From contig NC_133900.1 in the NCBI RefSeq assembly GCF_964199755.1, forward strand, positions 16,321,201 through 16,385,200: 64,000 nucleotides of DNA. Reading direction: 5' to 3'. Of the stretch, positions 49,301-62,200 are shown piece after piece. Every line of letters starts with the position of its first letter. Positions within the stretch are counted from its first letter, which is position 1. Both the position numbers and the translations under genes were made by a program. Origin of the DNA: Larus michahellis. Lineage: Eukaryota; Chordata; Aves; Charadriiformes; Laridae. The notes below the pieces were generated by a model that was given only the letters and a program-made list of their open reading frames with translations, did no database searches and had not been told where the DNA came from.

Positions 49301-52300
49301 GACTTGGAAGGAGCCTTTTTACACCTAGAAGATGTCTTGCTGCTTACCACACCTCTGAAGAGGAATCAATACTCTCACACATGATTTAGAATAACCTGAA
49401 GGCTACCAATCTGTAATTAAAACAAAAGAAATGACAGTTGTTCTGTAAAGCTTAGGCATAACCAGCGAGACAAGAATTTGCTTGGAGGAAGGGGGGGTCA
49501 GGAGGGTGGAAATTCTGCAGAACTGTCTAACTCCCCCAAAACTCACAGGTCTGCAGATTTTTAAAGGGCTCCATTCCCATTACAGAAGGTTTATCTGTAA
49601 GCTTACCTATATTTCAAAACCACTGCATAGGCTGGATGAAAAAGGGAAACCATTCCAGGAGTCAACAGCATGATTTAACATTTTTCAGAACTGAAAAGGG
49701 AGTGTGTGGCTCTTTCAGCTCACCCATGTTTCAGAGTCCTTTTGATGTTGGACTCCACTTTTAGAACTTACCAGCTGACATAGGACACAAATGATGTTGC
49801 CAGCCTGCTACAGGAGAGATCTAAATGCTCCATGAAGAAATTACTTGCACTATCTGAAATTTACAGCCGTGATTGAACCTACAGAACTTTTCCACCAGTA
49901 GCTGTATGAAAGAAAGTTTGTAGGCAGGAGATGAAGCGTTGATTAAAAGTGCAGTTTCAATTCAGGAGTTCCTGGGACATGTCCCAAGACAAGTGACTGG
50001 AAAAATTAGTATTGTGACATTGCTGCTGTGCCTATGTCTAGGCATAAGCAAAATCATGCTGCTGTTGTCTGTAGACAGTGTTGCAAGTGGTTTGTTATCT
50101 TCCCACGCAGGGAAGCAGGGAACTTGCTGTTCAGTGAAAAACGTGGCTGCTGATAAAAGCATGGTTCTCATTTTTCCTCCTTGCTTGTCAGAAGTGGAAA
50201 TGTCCTAGTCCCCTGGCAGGAGGAACACAGAGACCAGAATTAGTCTCTCGTGCAGTTAAAAGCTTCCATGATACTAGAATAATGTATGATTTGCAATTTT
50301 AGTTTCTAGTAATGAATTAGGAAAAGATGTTCATACTCTAGTCCAGCCCCTCCACATCAGGGCTGAACTTAGAATCACCCTCTCCTGATTTGAAAACTGG
50401 GAGAGAAGAAAAAAAAAATGCTTTAGAGTGACTTGGACAAGATGGAAATCAGTTTGGGTTTTTGTCATGAAAATGTTCTGATAAAAATTAGGTAAATCCT
50501 TCTTTAAATCAGTTATTGAATCGCTTAATTTTTTTCTTGCCGGGCTAAGTCGCTTTCAGATCTGACCTTTGGGACCCAGCAGGGGAGTGTGTCTGATATG
50601 CCAGTCAGTCACAGATGAAATTATTGGACATACAAACCCATGTTTTGCTTGGGCCTTATGGAATTAGTTCCTTTTAGCAGTAAGAGAAGTGAAACACCAG
50701 AAGCTGTTACCTGTGGTAGCAGGGTCTTCGTGGCAAACACAGGAGATGAGAGATTTCCCTGTTGCTGATTGGTAATGTAGGATATAAGGCATTGAACTAG
50801 AGATGTGAGTGACTGTATTTCAGAAGCAGAAAGTGAGAAAACCAATGAAGTGTAGGTTATTTGAGAGGCAAGAGAGACAGCTTGTTAGAGCACAGTGTTG
50901 ATTAAAAGGCAGGCTAGCATTTCTGAAAGACTGCTTTTTGTTCCTAGTACCTTCAGAGAATCACAATTTTATATATGTATTTGTAGCAGAGAAAATCATA
51001 TCTTGCCAAAGAAATATTCAACTTGTATCATCTTGTGGCTCTTGCAGTGGCCTTACGAAGCAATATATTGCAGTGTGGCCCAGGGTAAAGGGGCAACAAG
51101 GTGTTTAATCAACCAGCTTCCTCTGGTTTATTTTTCTGAATTTGCAGTAATCTTGAATTTGTTTTACTAATGCCATCACTTAATAAGTGCAACCTGGTAT
51201 AAGCTTGGACAGTGAGTATTTTCAGAATTCATGCCAGGATTGCTAAAAGATTCAGTCAATAAAGTTTGGCTGTTCCTTCTAACTTCTTCCCTGTCTACAC
51301 ATCAGTTTACTTTAAAGACAGTCTGTAAAATTCTTGGGTGAAAAGGAGGTCTCCCCAGACATTTTATTCTTCACAAATAACTGAAATCCATGTTAACAAT
51401 TTATTATATAATGAAGAATTTCCTGCATACTGTCCGTTTTCCAGCCACTTAACTCTTTGATCGAAATAGAAAGTCAAAACCAGATGACACATCTCCCTTC
51501 AAAAACATATTAATAAATTCTTCTTACCTCATCTTTAAAGAGTTTTTTGAGCTAAAAAAATTTCTATTTTACAGTTTTATTACCCTTTAGCGATTAAAGC
51601 AATACTGTCTATATGAAAACAACTTCCCAATTTTTAATTATTTCACCTTTGTCTTATTTGGAACTTTTCCATGTTTCTTTCAAGACCAGGAATATTTACA
51701 TTAAGGAAGAAAACATTTTGGTTATGATTGAGCGGATGGAAATGACTGTATTGACAGTTCTTTAAATCTTTATTTTCTTTTTTGTTAACAAGCTCAATAC
51801 CTGTTCCTACCTTTCGGACATTTTAAATTTCCCTCAATTGCAATTTCTTCCCTTCCCTTTCACTTTTTATTTATCGAATTAAATCACAGAAGTCTTTTTG
51901 CAAAAACTCATCTTGACAACTCACTGCAGCCTGTGGCTTTTGTTACTGTTCTGCCTCACTTACATGCACATAAATTAATTTACCTGAACTGAGCTTCGTC
52001 ATGTTGAAGTAATCAGTCTTTTCTTTTCTTTCATTCAGTTTCATTGTCTTACGTGACGGGTTACCAGGGATTTTCTTCCACAAAAAGATACTTTAATCTG
52101 GTTCGAAAGGTTCCACTGTTTTTATCGTCTTTCCTGCTCCTTCTCGCCTCCAGAGCTACCTGTGGCCACATTTCCTTTCTGAAGAGAGAGTCCTCTGGGC
52201 ATATTAGGGAAGTAACTTTAGAGGTTTACTAGAAACAGTACTATAATTAGAAATGACTCCTGTTTTGAACGTATTATACTACAGGAGGCTGTTGAACTTC

Positions 52301-53381
52301 TCTATATGGTCCATTCTCTGAACACTTACATTACAGGTCATGCAAATTAAATAAGAAATATTCCCCCCCCCCTTTTTTTTTAATGTTAACAATTTGGAGC
52401 CCTGAGCTGTGACAGTACATTTCTGTTTGTAGACGGCCAAGTGTATTCAGGGAGCTCAGTTAATTGAATACTAAAACTAGTATGTGTCTCCCAGTTCAAA
52501 AGCATTTATTCTTTGGAGCCAGTGGCATCTGCCTCAGGGAGCCAAACCTTACATGCAGTAGTAGGGCTTGAAATATTTGGAGTAGTGCACATGCTGTCCT
52601 TTAACTTGGAATAATGCAATGCCTTTAACTTAAAATAATCTAAAATTCAAACTGAAATTTAGATTCAGTAACAGTGGGATTCCTAAAGAATTAATCAATA
52701 AGATAGTATTCCATGTTCAAAATGTTTCTCTGCTAAAAGCAGCAGAAATTTTGTGAGTTAACTTCTCTGGAGAAAATTACCTGGAGAACATTGAGGAGAC
52801 AGGTATCCAGGGAAGCTGGACGTATGCATATGTTGGTGTAAGTTAAAACAGAATTTGTCCTACAGCTTTTGTAATACAACTGTTATACAAAACAATTGGT
52901 GTTCTCTGAGAAAGTTACTTTCTAATTTTATTTATCATACATTTACTTCCTTTCAGTGTTTTCTTATGAACTACCTAACCTAATCTTGAAACGTGTCTTT
53001 CAAAAAATTAAGCTCCTTGTCCCTTTTATTCTTCTATCCTCTATCTTGTTTTCCATTTCTTTCTCAGAACTTGGTCCATGGTACTTGTGCATAAAACACA
53101 GATAGTCTACTTGATAATCTTAAATTAGGGATGCATTTACATTTGTGTTGGTCAGATCATGAACGCAGAGATCATACGGAGTTGCTGGGATTTTTGTTGA
53201 AATCATGGATTGCTCTGAGTGTACAAACTGACTTCCTCTTGGATGCAATTAAATCACTTGGGCACCGGGACCACACTTGAATATACTCCAAACACTGATG
53301 GGCATTCAGTCTATAGAATCACCCAGAGCTAGTGTTCTGCACAGGCCAGGGAGAGACAGAGACAATGCAGGATTCTTTTTG
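46360..53381. other. Stretch without a recognisable gene
   Basis: Only short, unmotivated open frames were seen. There is a C-run/T-run at about 52363-52381. Confidence 0.5.
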
Positions 53382-53640
53382 TGTCTCAATAAGAAAGGCC
53401 CGACAACAAATGGCCTAATTAAATAGCTGTTTTAATAAGGTAGAATAAAAAGAAAAGTAGAGAAAGTGAGTAAATCTTACGCTCTTCAGATGCTGGGAAT
53501 CCTGTATTTCTGCATCTGGAGGGACCATCGATGGATTTTTCCCATGGCACACTGCACAGCTTCTGTCTGTGGATGGGTTCCTCTTCGCACCCATGCCATG
53601 GTGCCTTTTATATTATGGACCAAGCAGACTCATATATCTT
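53382..53640 (-). mobile_element. Possible LTR fragment (minus strand)
   Basis: Read on the minus strand, a TATA element (AATATAAAAGG near 53620-53605) is followed after about 200 bp by a TTATTAAAA poly(A)-like signal (near 53440-53430) and then an LTR-like 3' end, TTATTGAGACA (ending at 53382). This order fits U3-R-U5. The 5' end and a target-site duplication were not found, so this is tentative. Confidence 0.35.
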
Positions 53641-56600
53641 CTCCTGGCAGGCTGGAATGTTATCTCTGTTATAACATCCACCAGTGCACAGCACAGGCTG
53701 GCCTGGGGCACACCATCATTACTGAGGTTATTCGTGCTAATGTACAGACTTCTCAAGCCTGAAGTACAATGCCCAAAAGAGCAGACGTGGCTTGCTCAAG
53801 AGCACAGACTCCTTGACTATAAAGCCTTCTGCAAGACTCCCAACACAGATCCTCCAAAGTAAAAGTGCTCTGAAATGCATACAAGGTAACTGTCAGATTC
53901 TTAGCGCCGAATCTTTCATTTTACAAGTGTGTTCCTATCAGGCCATGCTACTGCTAGATAGGGCAGGCAATAGCTTTGATGTGTTAAAAAGAAACTATAG
54001 TTCTCCGGTTTTCACAGACATTTTAGAATCATGCATCCTAAAAACTTCCTTGTCTCATCTAAAACCAGTAATGTGTCTTGGGTTGGGCAGCGGGGATTTA
54101 CAGCAGTTGTATTTACATTGGATGCCTTTAGCTTTCTCAGAAGTGAGAGAGCTGATTTTGCAAGTTTTTAAATCTGCTTTCTCTCCAAAGTTACTGACCT
54201 TCCTGTCATTTGTTGAAATTAATCATAATTTAGTAATGCTGGATGGATTTTTCTGTTATCATAAGAGAGAGATTCTTTTTCACCTTGCCTTCTAATTCTA
54301 GCATTGACTTGACACTGTGCATGTCTACTTCTACTATTGCAGAATTCTCTACTCGGGTTTAAACAACATCAGTAGCTTTCCTAAGGAATCTGAACTCACT
54401 TAATTACGCAGTTTATCTAATCCTGCTTCAAAAGTTCATCTGTTCTGCATCACAGCTAATCTTGAAACTTGGCATGAAACTATGCACAATTTATTTTGCA
54501 TTATCATGCTGTATTCTTCAGAAAGTATGACAGGAAAGTTAGTGTTCACATAAAAGTGACTGGATGCATTTTCAAAGCACAAAAGACTGATAACTATTAA
54601 GCCTCTAACTTTGGCTCAAGGAAGTCCCTGAGCTACAAAGAGTTTATGAGCATGGCAAGTATATAGCAATGTATATAGCAAATATAGCTGCTCTTATGCA
54701 TACTCTGTTGGTTGCCGTTGGAGATACAGTATTGGGAGATACACTGGAGATACAGCTTGATGGACTTTTTGTTAGCGTCTCTGTAGTGGCTCTAATGTAT
54801 TTTATCAAAAGACCTGTATTGAAATTTGAAAAGAAGCTATTCGTTGCATGCTGTAAGTAGTATCATTTATACCACCGTTGAAGATATAGCAAGTAGGTGA
54901 AAATACAGTGTTAATTTTCTTAAATTATGATAGCTTGGTCTATTGGAACAAAGGCTTCTGTTAGTTCATTAGATATCCTGTAGCTTCCATCTCTTCTCTT
55001 CATTGGAACTGGATGTCTGTAGCATCATAAGCAGAAACAGCATTTCTAAAATAGGAATTCGGTTGAATGAGGACTGATATATGTGTATCTTGGCTCAGAT
55101 CCCACAGTCTCACTTAAAATGTGGGCCCTGTTTTAAGTGTGCTTGTATCATTACATCCTCATGCTTCCAGACGTCTTCATCTTTCACTAATTGGACAGAA
55201 TATCTTCTCTTGTGACCAAGTTTGGGATAACAGGATTTGAAACTCTTGTTATATATTCTAATATCAATAGCCTTGTCTTTCACATGATATTTACTGACAG
55301 CTCTTCAACTTAATGAGGATTAAGAACCTGTTTCAAGGAGGCTCTTGTTGCCCTAATATGTGTAGCTGACAAATAAAACAATCAGTTGCTTTGGAATAAT
55401 TTTCAGCTTTGAGAATGATGAATATTTAGTAAATAATTAGTTGTTCAAAATAAAAGTATTTTTTTCATAATAGAATATAAAGATGTAAGGACACTGACTA
55501 ATTAAATTAATTTATTATTTAAAGATATTCTTTAAAATCATTGAGTGTACTGTTTCTATTACCATTAATTTATTATAATAATTCTATGTATATATCTGTC
55601 CGTACCTAATCCACACACAACTATTTTGGAATAAAACTATTATGACTGCAAAGTCAAGTATTCAAAATTAAGGATTGTCATAATTAACACCTTATATTTA
55701 ACCTATTTAATTTCCTCCTTTTTGTATTTTTTTTATTGTGGCATACCATTTGAATATCATTGTATTCTGTTGTTTTGGTGGTTTGTGGTTTTTTTTTTTC
55801 CTATTTGTCTGTCTTGGTGTCTAGCACAGACAGTGTTAAATGAAAATAAATCTGTGCATCAAAATACAAGTCTGTAACCTGGAAGGCACAGGTGACACTG
55901 ACAGGGTGTAAGTGTGCCTGTTTTGATACAGCATGACCTAAATGTGTGCCCAGCCTCCCTAGAGGATTTGTACAACCTAGCACTGAGCCCTCTGCCACAT
56001 TGCCATGGCTGCTGAACTTATCCAGCAGGGTTGCAGAAGTGCTTATGTGTGATACAGACACATGCTCCTTTGGCTATAAAGACTTATTGAGGTTGTTGTT
56101 TGGGTTTTTTTTAAAAATGTTTTGCCTGTTTATTTGTTCTTCCTTACAGGTGTGCATCCATAACATGCCTGAGTGTTTCATAAGCATAGGAGTTTATAGT
56201 AGAGAATGTTAGGGAGGTTGCTTGTCAGGGACAGTTGCTGTGCAAGGTTCCCATGTGTGAACAAAAGGAGGCCTTACTACTGTTTTATGGAGGTCAAAAT
56301 CCGATGTGAAGATATTAGAAGTTTCCGTTAATTACAAGCATGTGATTTAATGCACATAAGATCTGAGGTTTTAGAGTACTTTATGTATAGCACTTCAGCA
56401 ACTTGAATGCACAAGTCCCACTGGCTATACCAAAACTGTGAATACACAGTGCCTGCAAAATTAAAATGCAACTGGAATTACATGAAAAACTTGGAGCAGG
56501 AATAAAAGTAGCATACATTTTACCAGGGTATTCTTCAGGTGTCTTAATGGTGACATATTCCTTTCTCTTCCTGGAAGTCCCAGCTTCACTTACTATTTTC

Positions 56601-59600
56601 CATTTCCAACAACAAACAAAGCAGAAATTAAATGGAGAATAGCTTTTTGTGCTGTACAACTCTGACTGTCACCACAGCTGTTCTATTTAAGCAAGGGGAT
56701 TGTGGAAAAATTAGCACATGATCATATAATTAGTGTCATAACACATACACAAAAAAGGCTGCATGGTTCTGGCATTCGCTAATACTTGAGTACATAGTTT
56801 GGCAAAACTTCTGTTGTCTTTGGGAAATGCTGTTCTGTATTTGTCACATAGTGTCATACTGGCATCTATACGTATCATCTGCACTTTTTGCAAGAGATCT
56901 GAAGTTACAAAACTTGAATTTGTTATGGTGCATGTTCTCCACATATACTGCAAAAGTGCTTTGGCAGCGGGTCCCATAGACAGTTGGGATTCAGGCATGG
57001 CAGGCGCTCCTCCAGGCTTTGCAAGGATAGCTTCTGTCACAGGACAACTGTGACCCTTTATACCCTGTCTTCTCCAGCCTGTCCTTCTCCTAGTCCTCCT
57101 TTTCTTCTCTGCCCTCATTCCAGGCTGCTTCTCTTCACCTACTCAGTTTTTCTTCCTTATTTAATCCCTCCAGGCTCCCTATTCCAGTCCTTGACCAATC
57201 AGTACTAGTTCCCATCTTTCTGACTCCTCACTTCTCTGGCTGTTTTCTCAGTGACTGATTTTACACTCAGTCTTTGCCCACTTTCTAATATCTACTGCTC
57301 TTGGCTGCCATCTCCTTTCTTCAGACGTTTTGTACAATTTTGGTTCCTCCCTCCCTCCCGTTCCATCAGTTCTTGGTTGTAGTACATCAGACTAGCTCTC
57401 AGATATTCTAGCATCTCATCATGCCTAAACAAAACTCAGCCCTCTGGTTTGCAGGTCCACTGTTTCTTCATCTACTGCAGTTACCTTAATGAATCAGTTC
57501 CTTGCTTATCTTTAATTTCCCTCCTTGATTCATACGCCTATGCTACTCATCAGGATAGTTCGTGTTTCCTTCCCCTACTCCAGTTTTTAGACTGACTCTA
57601 TCCCCAAACAAGGTCCTTTTTCAAAACTGCAGTCATTCTCGCCTTACTTTTGACCTCTCTGTAGCTAATTCAAGAAACTGTATTACCTAACTCCAGTTTG
57701 TATGTTTGTAATTTGAGGACTTTGATTAGTTACAACTTACAAGTTTTGGTAGAACTTACAAATTTGCTTTATCATTGAATCGTACTGTTATGTGGTGTCG
57801 GCTAGCCAGAAAGTATCACAATCTCTGACTGTGACCAGTGAAGAACTGCCGACGCAAATAGCTTTGCACACCAAAAGGGCATTATTGAACAGTAAGTTGA
57901 CAGAAGTCAAGGAGAACTGGCTGTCACAAATTTCCCCACTGAAAGATTTTGAAGAAGGTTGAAGTATTTCCCCAGGTACAGAACAGAATTGTCAGTGATA
58001 GTGCTATGACTTGAAGTTTTAGAGAGCTGCAGAAAATAAAGGTTGAAAATAATCTAGAGTACTAAATATTGAGCAGCCCCATTAAGAATATATTTGATCA
58101 TGTCTTTTCAACTTCTGCTCATCATTGTGATTTTATTTATTTATTTAATAGCAAAAGCTGTATATGATACAGCAAAAGCAGGGGAGGCTTTTGATAAACA
58201 CAAGTGAGGGTTAAGTGTCTGACTTTCCTTGACTTGCTATGTGCTATAAGCATTTGATTGCTGACCACATCTTTGCCCTCAATCTTCAAATGTACTGTGC
58301 AAAGTAACCCAAGTCCTGTGCAGAACTCTAGTAGTTAAAATAATACAAATACGGGTTTAAATGTAGTTTGTAATACTTGCCTTCAGTTTTAATAAATGAG
58401 AAGTAATTAGTTTAAAATTGGTGCTGTTAAAAAAGAGCAATGGAATGTAGCAGCGGTTCTGATGTGATGTCTTCGTAATAATAATTTTTTTTAAGAGAGT
58501 GAGTTGATTGCAATGGGTTTTGAGTTAAGCTAGATAGGAATTAGGGATTTTGCACTTCTACAAATAATACCAAATGCAAGAGGTCTCTTGAGAGCTGGAG
58601 AACTTACGAAGTATTAGTGACTTAATCATCTCAGCAGCTGGTATGCTAAAAGGAAATTATTTTTCAAATTACTTTTCCAGGATTGTGTTCTTAAACATTT
58701 AAATGTAGATGCACACATGAGGAACAAGGTATGTGTAAATAATCCCAGTCACTTTAGTAAGTGATACATGTATATTTGTGCTCAGGAAAAATGTATGACA
58801 GAACTGGACTTGAAAATGCTCTTTTACAGTGCAAACAACAGGAGTGAGGATTAAGTTCCTGCGGAGGGCCAAGGAGGGCTTTCCAAGGATTTTTGATAGG
58901 TTTTGATTTAGGATTGATACAGGATTTGATAGATTTGTGCATTGACGTGTACCATAGACATATTTCCATCTCCAGCACTGTCCCTGTGTTATCATAGCCA
59001 CCATCCTGGTACCACAGAGAAACCAGGCTCTGGGAGTCTGTATTGGTTACTGAGAGGAATGGCTGCCAAGCAGCCAGGAGAGCAGGACACTGGTGTGGCA
59101 AGAAGGGGCAGGGTTTATTTTGGATATTGTTGCAGCAATCTGCAGAAAGGAAGTGTTTGTAATAAGATTATTAGAAAGAAGTGTCTGAATAAGGCTTTTA
59201 AAAATTATTTTAATTTGGGATCAACGTTATTAGTGAATCTGAACTGCATTTATCTCTCCGGATTATACAGCATGCCATATTTACCTGAATTGTTTTTCTT
59301 TCAATATAAACCTTATTAACAACAAAGAATGTTTTAAAGTTCTTGTGAATATAAGCCATTGTTGCATTTTGGAAGGGAAGTAATAATAAGGTACTTCAGC
59401 TCTGCTTTAGTTGGACAGGGCTTCTAAACACTCACTGCTAGTCTTGGCTGTACGTGCTCACTAATTGTTTTTGGGGAGGTAGATTTTTTCCAGGAGACCT
59501 TTCAACATGCCTAAGTGAGCAGAAAGGATCACTGTTTCTGAATTCGAAATTTCTTCTGGTGAAATTTACATGACAAAAGAAACCTGTAGTAGTATGAAAT

Positions 59601-59867
59601 GTAGTGGAGAGGGTTTGTTTTTTTTTTTTTTAACATAGAGGCATTTCTCAACTTCAGTGTTCTATTAAACTACATGAACTCTGTTTTGTTCCTCTTTGAG
59701 AGGAGCTGTACTTCTGCTACTAGTAAAGATCACAGTGTACTTAGCCTATAAACTCTTTGAGAGGAAAGGAAAACAAATAACAGTATTTAAAGCAGTGCAA
59801 ATATGAAAAAGAAACTGAGGATCTGGAAATATTTTGCATTTGTATACCACCTCCTTTCCCAGCATAC

Positions 59868-60005
59868 ACAAGGTTACAGTAATGCATTACAGACTTGCAG
59901 TATCCTCATAAATTGTGTATTATTACCTCCGTTTTATTGATGGGGGGAGCTGAGATAAAGAAATACTTGTGCTTTCTCAATTAATGCAGTAAGCCAGTAA
60001 AAAAA
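59868..60005. repeat. MIR/L2-like ancient repeat fragment
   Basis: The order cctcataaattg, tattattacctccgtttta, ttgatggggggagctgagat resembles the core and tail shared by MIR SINEs and L2 3' ends (tattattatcctcattttac, agatgaggaaactgag). It is clearly diverged. Confidence 0.5.
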
Positions 60006-60189
60006 ATGGAAATAGTGTCCCCCTTTTTTGAATCCTAATTGTGTTTGAAGCAAAAAAAGCATTTTTTTTCTCTCATAAAATAATAGCAAAAAATTGAAGG
60101 AATCTCTGGCTGTTGTAAACTTCATCCCCATTAAGAGTTCCACTCTGTTTATGTCAGTCTTAAAATACGTTTGTTTAACTTGTTCTCTA

Positions 60190-60562
60190 GTGACAAATAT
60201 ACCACAACCTCTCCAGACAATATGTTTCAGCCTCTCACTGTGCTTATCACTAAAAAAGTTGGCTGCAATTTAAATCTATTACTTCTTGTTCATGATGGGC
60301 ATAGAGAACAAATTACTCCTTCCCTTTGAAAACTGTGACCATACGCCTCCTCAGTCTTCCTGTCTGGAGATTAAACAATTGCAGTTCTTTTGATCTTTCA
60401 TTGTAGGTCGTGTTTTCTAACCCTCTGATCGTTCTCACTGCTCTCTCCAGTTATCGACATCACGCTTGAAATGTGGTGCCAAAACCAAGGCACTGCACTC
60501 ATGGCTGATGCCTTAATAGTACTGAATAAAGCAGAAAGCTTACTTCACTTGTCTCATGGAGC
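60190..60562 (-). mobile_element. Ancient CR1/L3-type LINE fragment
   Basis: The minus strand decays from CR1/L3 reverse transcriptase. The plus-strand landmarks cctcctcagtcttcctgtct, ttgcagttcttttgatct, ctaaccctctgatcgttctc and cttgaaatgtggtgccaaaa match the usual layout of the RT C-terminal region read backwards. No open frame survives, so it is far older than the copy at 996-2460. Confidence 0.7.
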
Positions 60563-60840
60563 AATTTCCCGTGACACACCAAATCTGATGTTTGCCTTTC
60601 CCACCCCTGCCCCCCCCCGGAATGACACTGCTGATTCATACTGCTTGCCCTGTCCTGGGGGTCTGGCTTTCTGCAGAAATGCCACCCCACCTCTCGGGCC
60701 CCACCTCACGTTTGTCATACGTGTGAGCAGGGACCCTCCCCGTCTTATTTTTGCATTGTGCCTCTTCGTCAGTGGGGAGCACTCAAAAGACATTTGGTTT
60801 GCCATTTTGGAATTGGGCTATCTCATCCTTGCCAGACTAG

Positions 60841-61439
60841 TGTTGTGGTTTAACCCCAGCTGGCAACTATACAGCTGCTCGGCCGCTGCCCACCGGATGG
60901 AGGAGAGAATAGGAAGAGTAAAAGTGAGGAAAAACTCCTGGGTTGATATAAAGACAGTTTAATAGGTAAAGCAAAAGGTGTGCCCACAAGCAAAGCAAAC
61001 CAAGGAATTCATTCACACTTTCCCAGGGGCAGGCAGGTGTCCAGCCGTCTCCAGGAAAGCAGGGCTCCACCACATGTAATGGTTATTTGGGAAGACAAAA
61101 TACCATCACTCTGGACATCTCCCACTTCCTCCTTCTTCCCACAGCTTTATATACTGAGCATGACACCATGTGGTATGGAATATCTCTTTGGGATCAGCTG
61201 GGGTCAGCTGTCCCAGCTGTGTCCCCTACAAACCTCTTGTGCACCCCCAGCCCTCACAGGTGCCATGGTGTCAGGAGCAGGGAAGTCCTCGACTCTGTGC
61301 AAGGACTGCTTGACAATAACTAAAACATCCCTGTGTTATCAGGGATGTGATCAGCTGTATTTCCAGCACGAATCTGAAATATAGCCCCGTACCAGCTACT
61401 ATGAGGAAATTTAATTCTACCTCGGTCAAAACCAGCACA
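60841..61439 (-). mobile_element. Solo LTR of an avian endogenous retrovirus, minus strand
   Basis: On the minus strand it starts TGTGCTGGTTTTGACCGAGG (61439) and ends GGTTTAACC-complement ...CCACAACA (60841), with TG and CA termini. A TATA box, TATATAAA (61153-61146), and an ATTAAA signal (60963-60958) are in U3-R-U5 order. The sequence matches a family that I recall as common in songbird and other neoavian genomes. No internal viral genes are present. A clean target-site duplication is not visible, since the flanks actag and gctgg differ. Confidence 0.8.
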
Positions 61440-61639
61440 GCTGGATATATAAAGAGGTATCAGGAATGTAAAACTGCGAGGCCATCCATGCCATTACTAG
61501 TGCAGACACCACCATGAAGCAACTACTTTCATAAATTGCAGTGTGGATTGTAAAATCATTCCAGGACCTCACCCACCTCGGGTGGTTCAAGCATTTGCTC
61601 TCACGTCCGGTTTGATTGTATTCACTTGGCCTCTGGGGG

Positions 61640-62200
61640 GCGGATACCTGAGCAAAGGGCAGCCCTGTGTCCCCCCTCCTTCGCTAAGGCCCCGTAAAGC
61701 CAAGGCGTTTCAATCTCCTGTCATGGCGCCGGGCGGGCTCCGCGCAGTGCCGCCGCCCGGCCCTAGGTGGCAGCCCTGCCGCAGGCCGCGGCGGGCGGGA
61801 GACGGCGCCGGTGGCCCGGAGGCTGCGGGAGCCCGCCCGGCAAGGAGGAGGAGGAGGAGGAGGCGGCGGCGACGGCCGGCGGGGAGCTCCGGCCTGGCGG
61901 GAGGAGGCTGCCCCGCTCTTCCGGGCGGCAGCGGTGCCGGGGGCGGGCGGTAGCCGCGGCTTTGTGCAGGGAGGCGGCGAGTAGGACCGGGGGAAGGGGG
62001 GGGCCTGGGATACCTGGGCCCGGCGCTGTCGCTGGAGGCTGGGAAGCGGGCATGACTCTTAAAGGAGAGCAGAGGGGAAAAGCCTCTGGGTGCTGCGGGT
62101 GGGGACAGGGGACGGGAATTGGAAGCGAAGGACGTTTTGCAGCTCTTACGCAGGCCGCTGTGTTCAGTGCTGTGACCCCTCTGGCAGGCTGAAGCGACGG
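61640..62200. promoter_or_regulatory. Distal CpG island, unassigned promoter
   Basis: About 550 bp of very CpG-rich sequence lies in AT-rich surroundings, including a (GGA)n/(GGC)n tract at 61844-61870. Possible minus-strand donors occur at gcgtaaga (near 62149-62142) and in the cag/gtatcc contexts near 61650 and 62013. Open frames on both strands are low-complexity Arg/Ala/Pro/Gly and match no protein I know. It may be a distal SCOC promoter feeding the exon at 26412, or the start of a divergent non-coding or neighbouring transcript. Confidence 0.55.
61844..61870. repeat. (GGA)n-(GGC)n trinucleotide tract
   Basis: Uninterrupted gga repeats pass into ggc repeats inside the CpG island. Confidence 0.8.

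Noticed and set aside
53466-54295. Overlapping plus-strand open frames of 98, 97 and 167 codons
   Set aside because: No known motif, no flanking exon signals in agreement, and partial overlap with the LTR-like segment.
60471-60962. A 163-codon plus-strand open frame
   Set aside because: It crosses the edge between the ancient CR1 fragment and the solo LTR, so it is a chance frame in transposon sequence.
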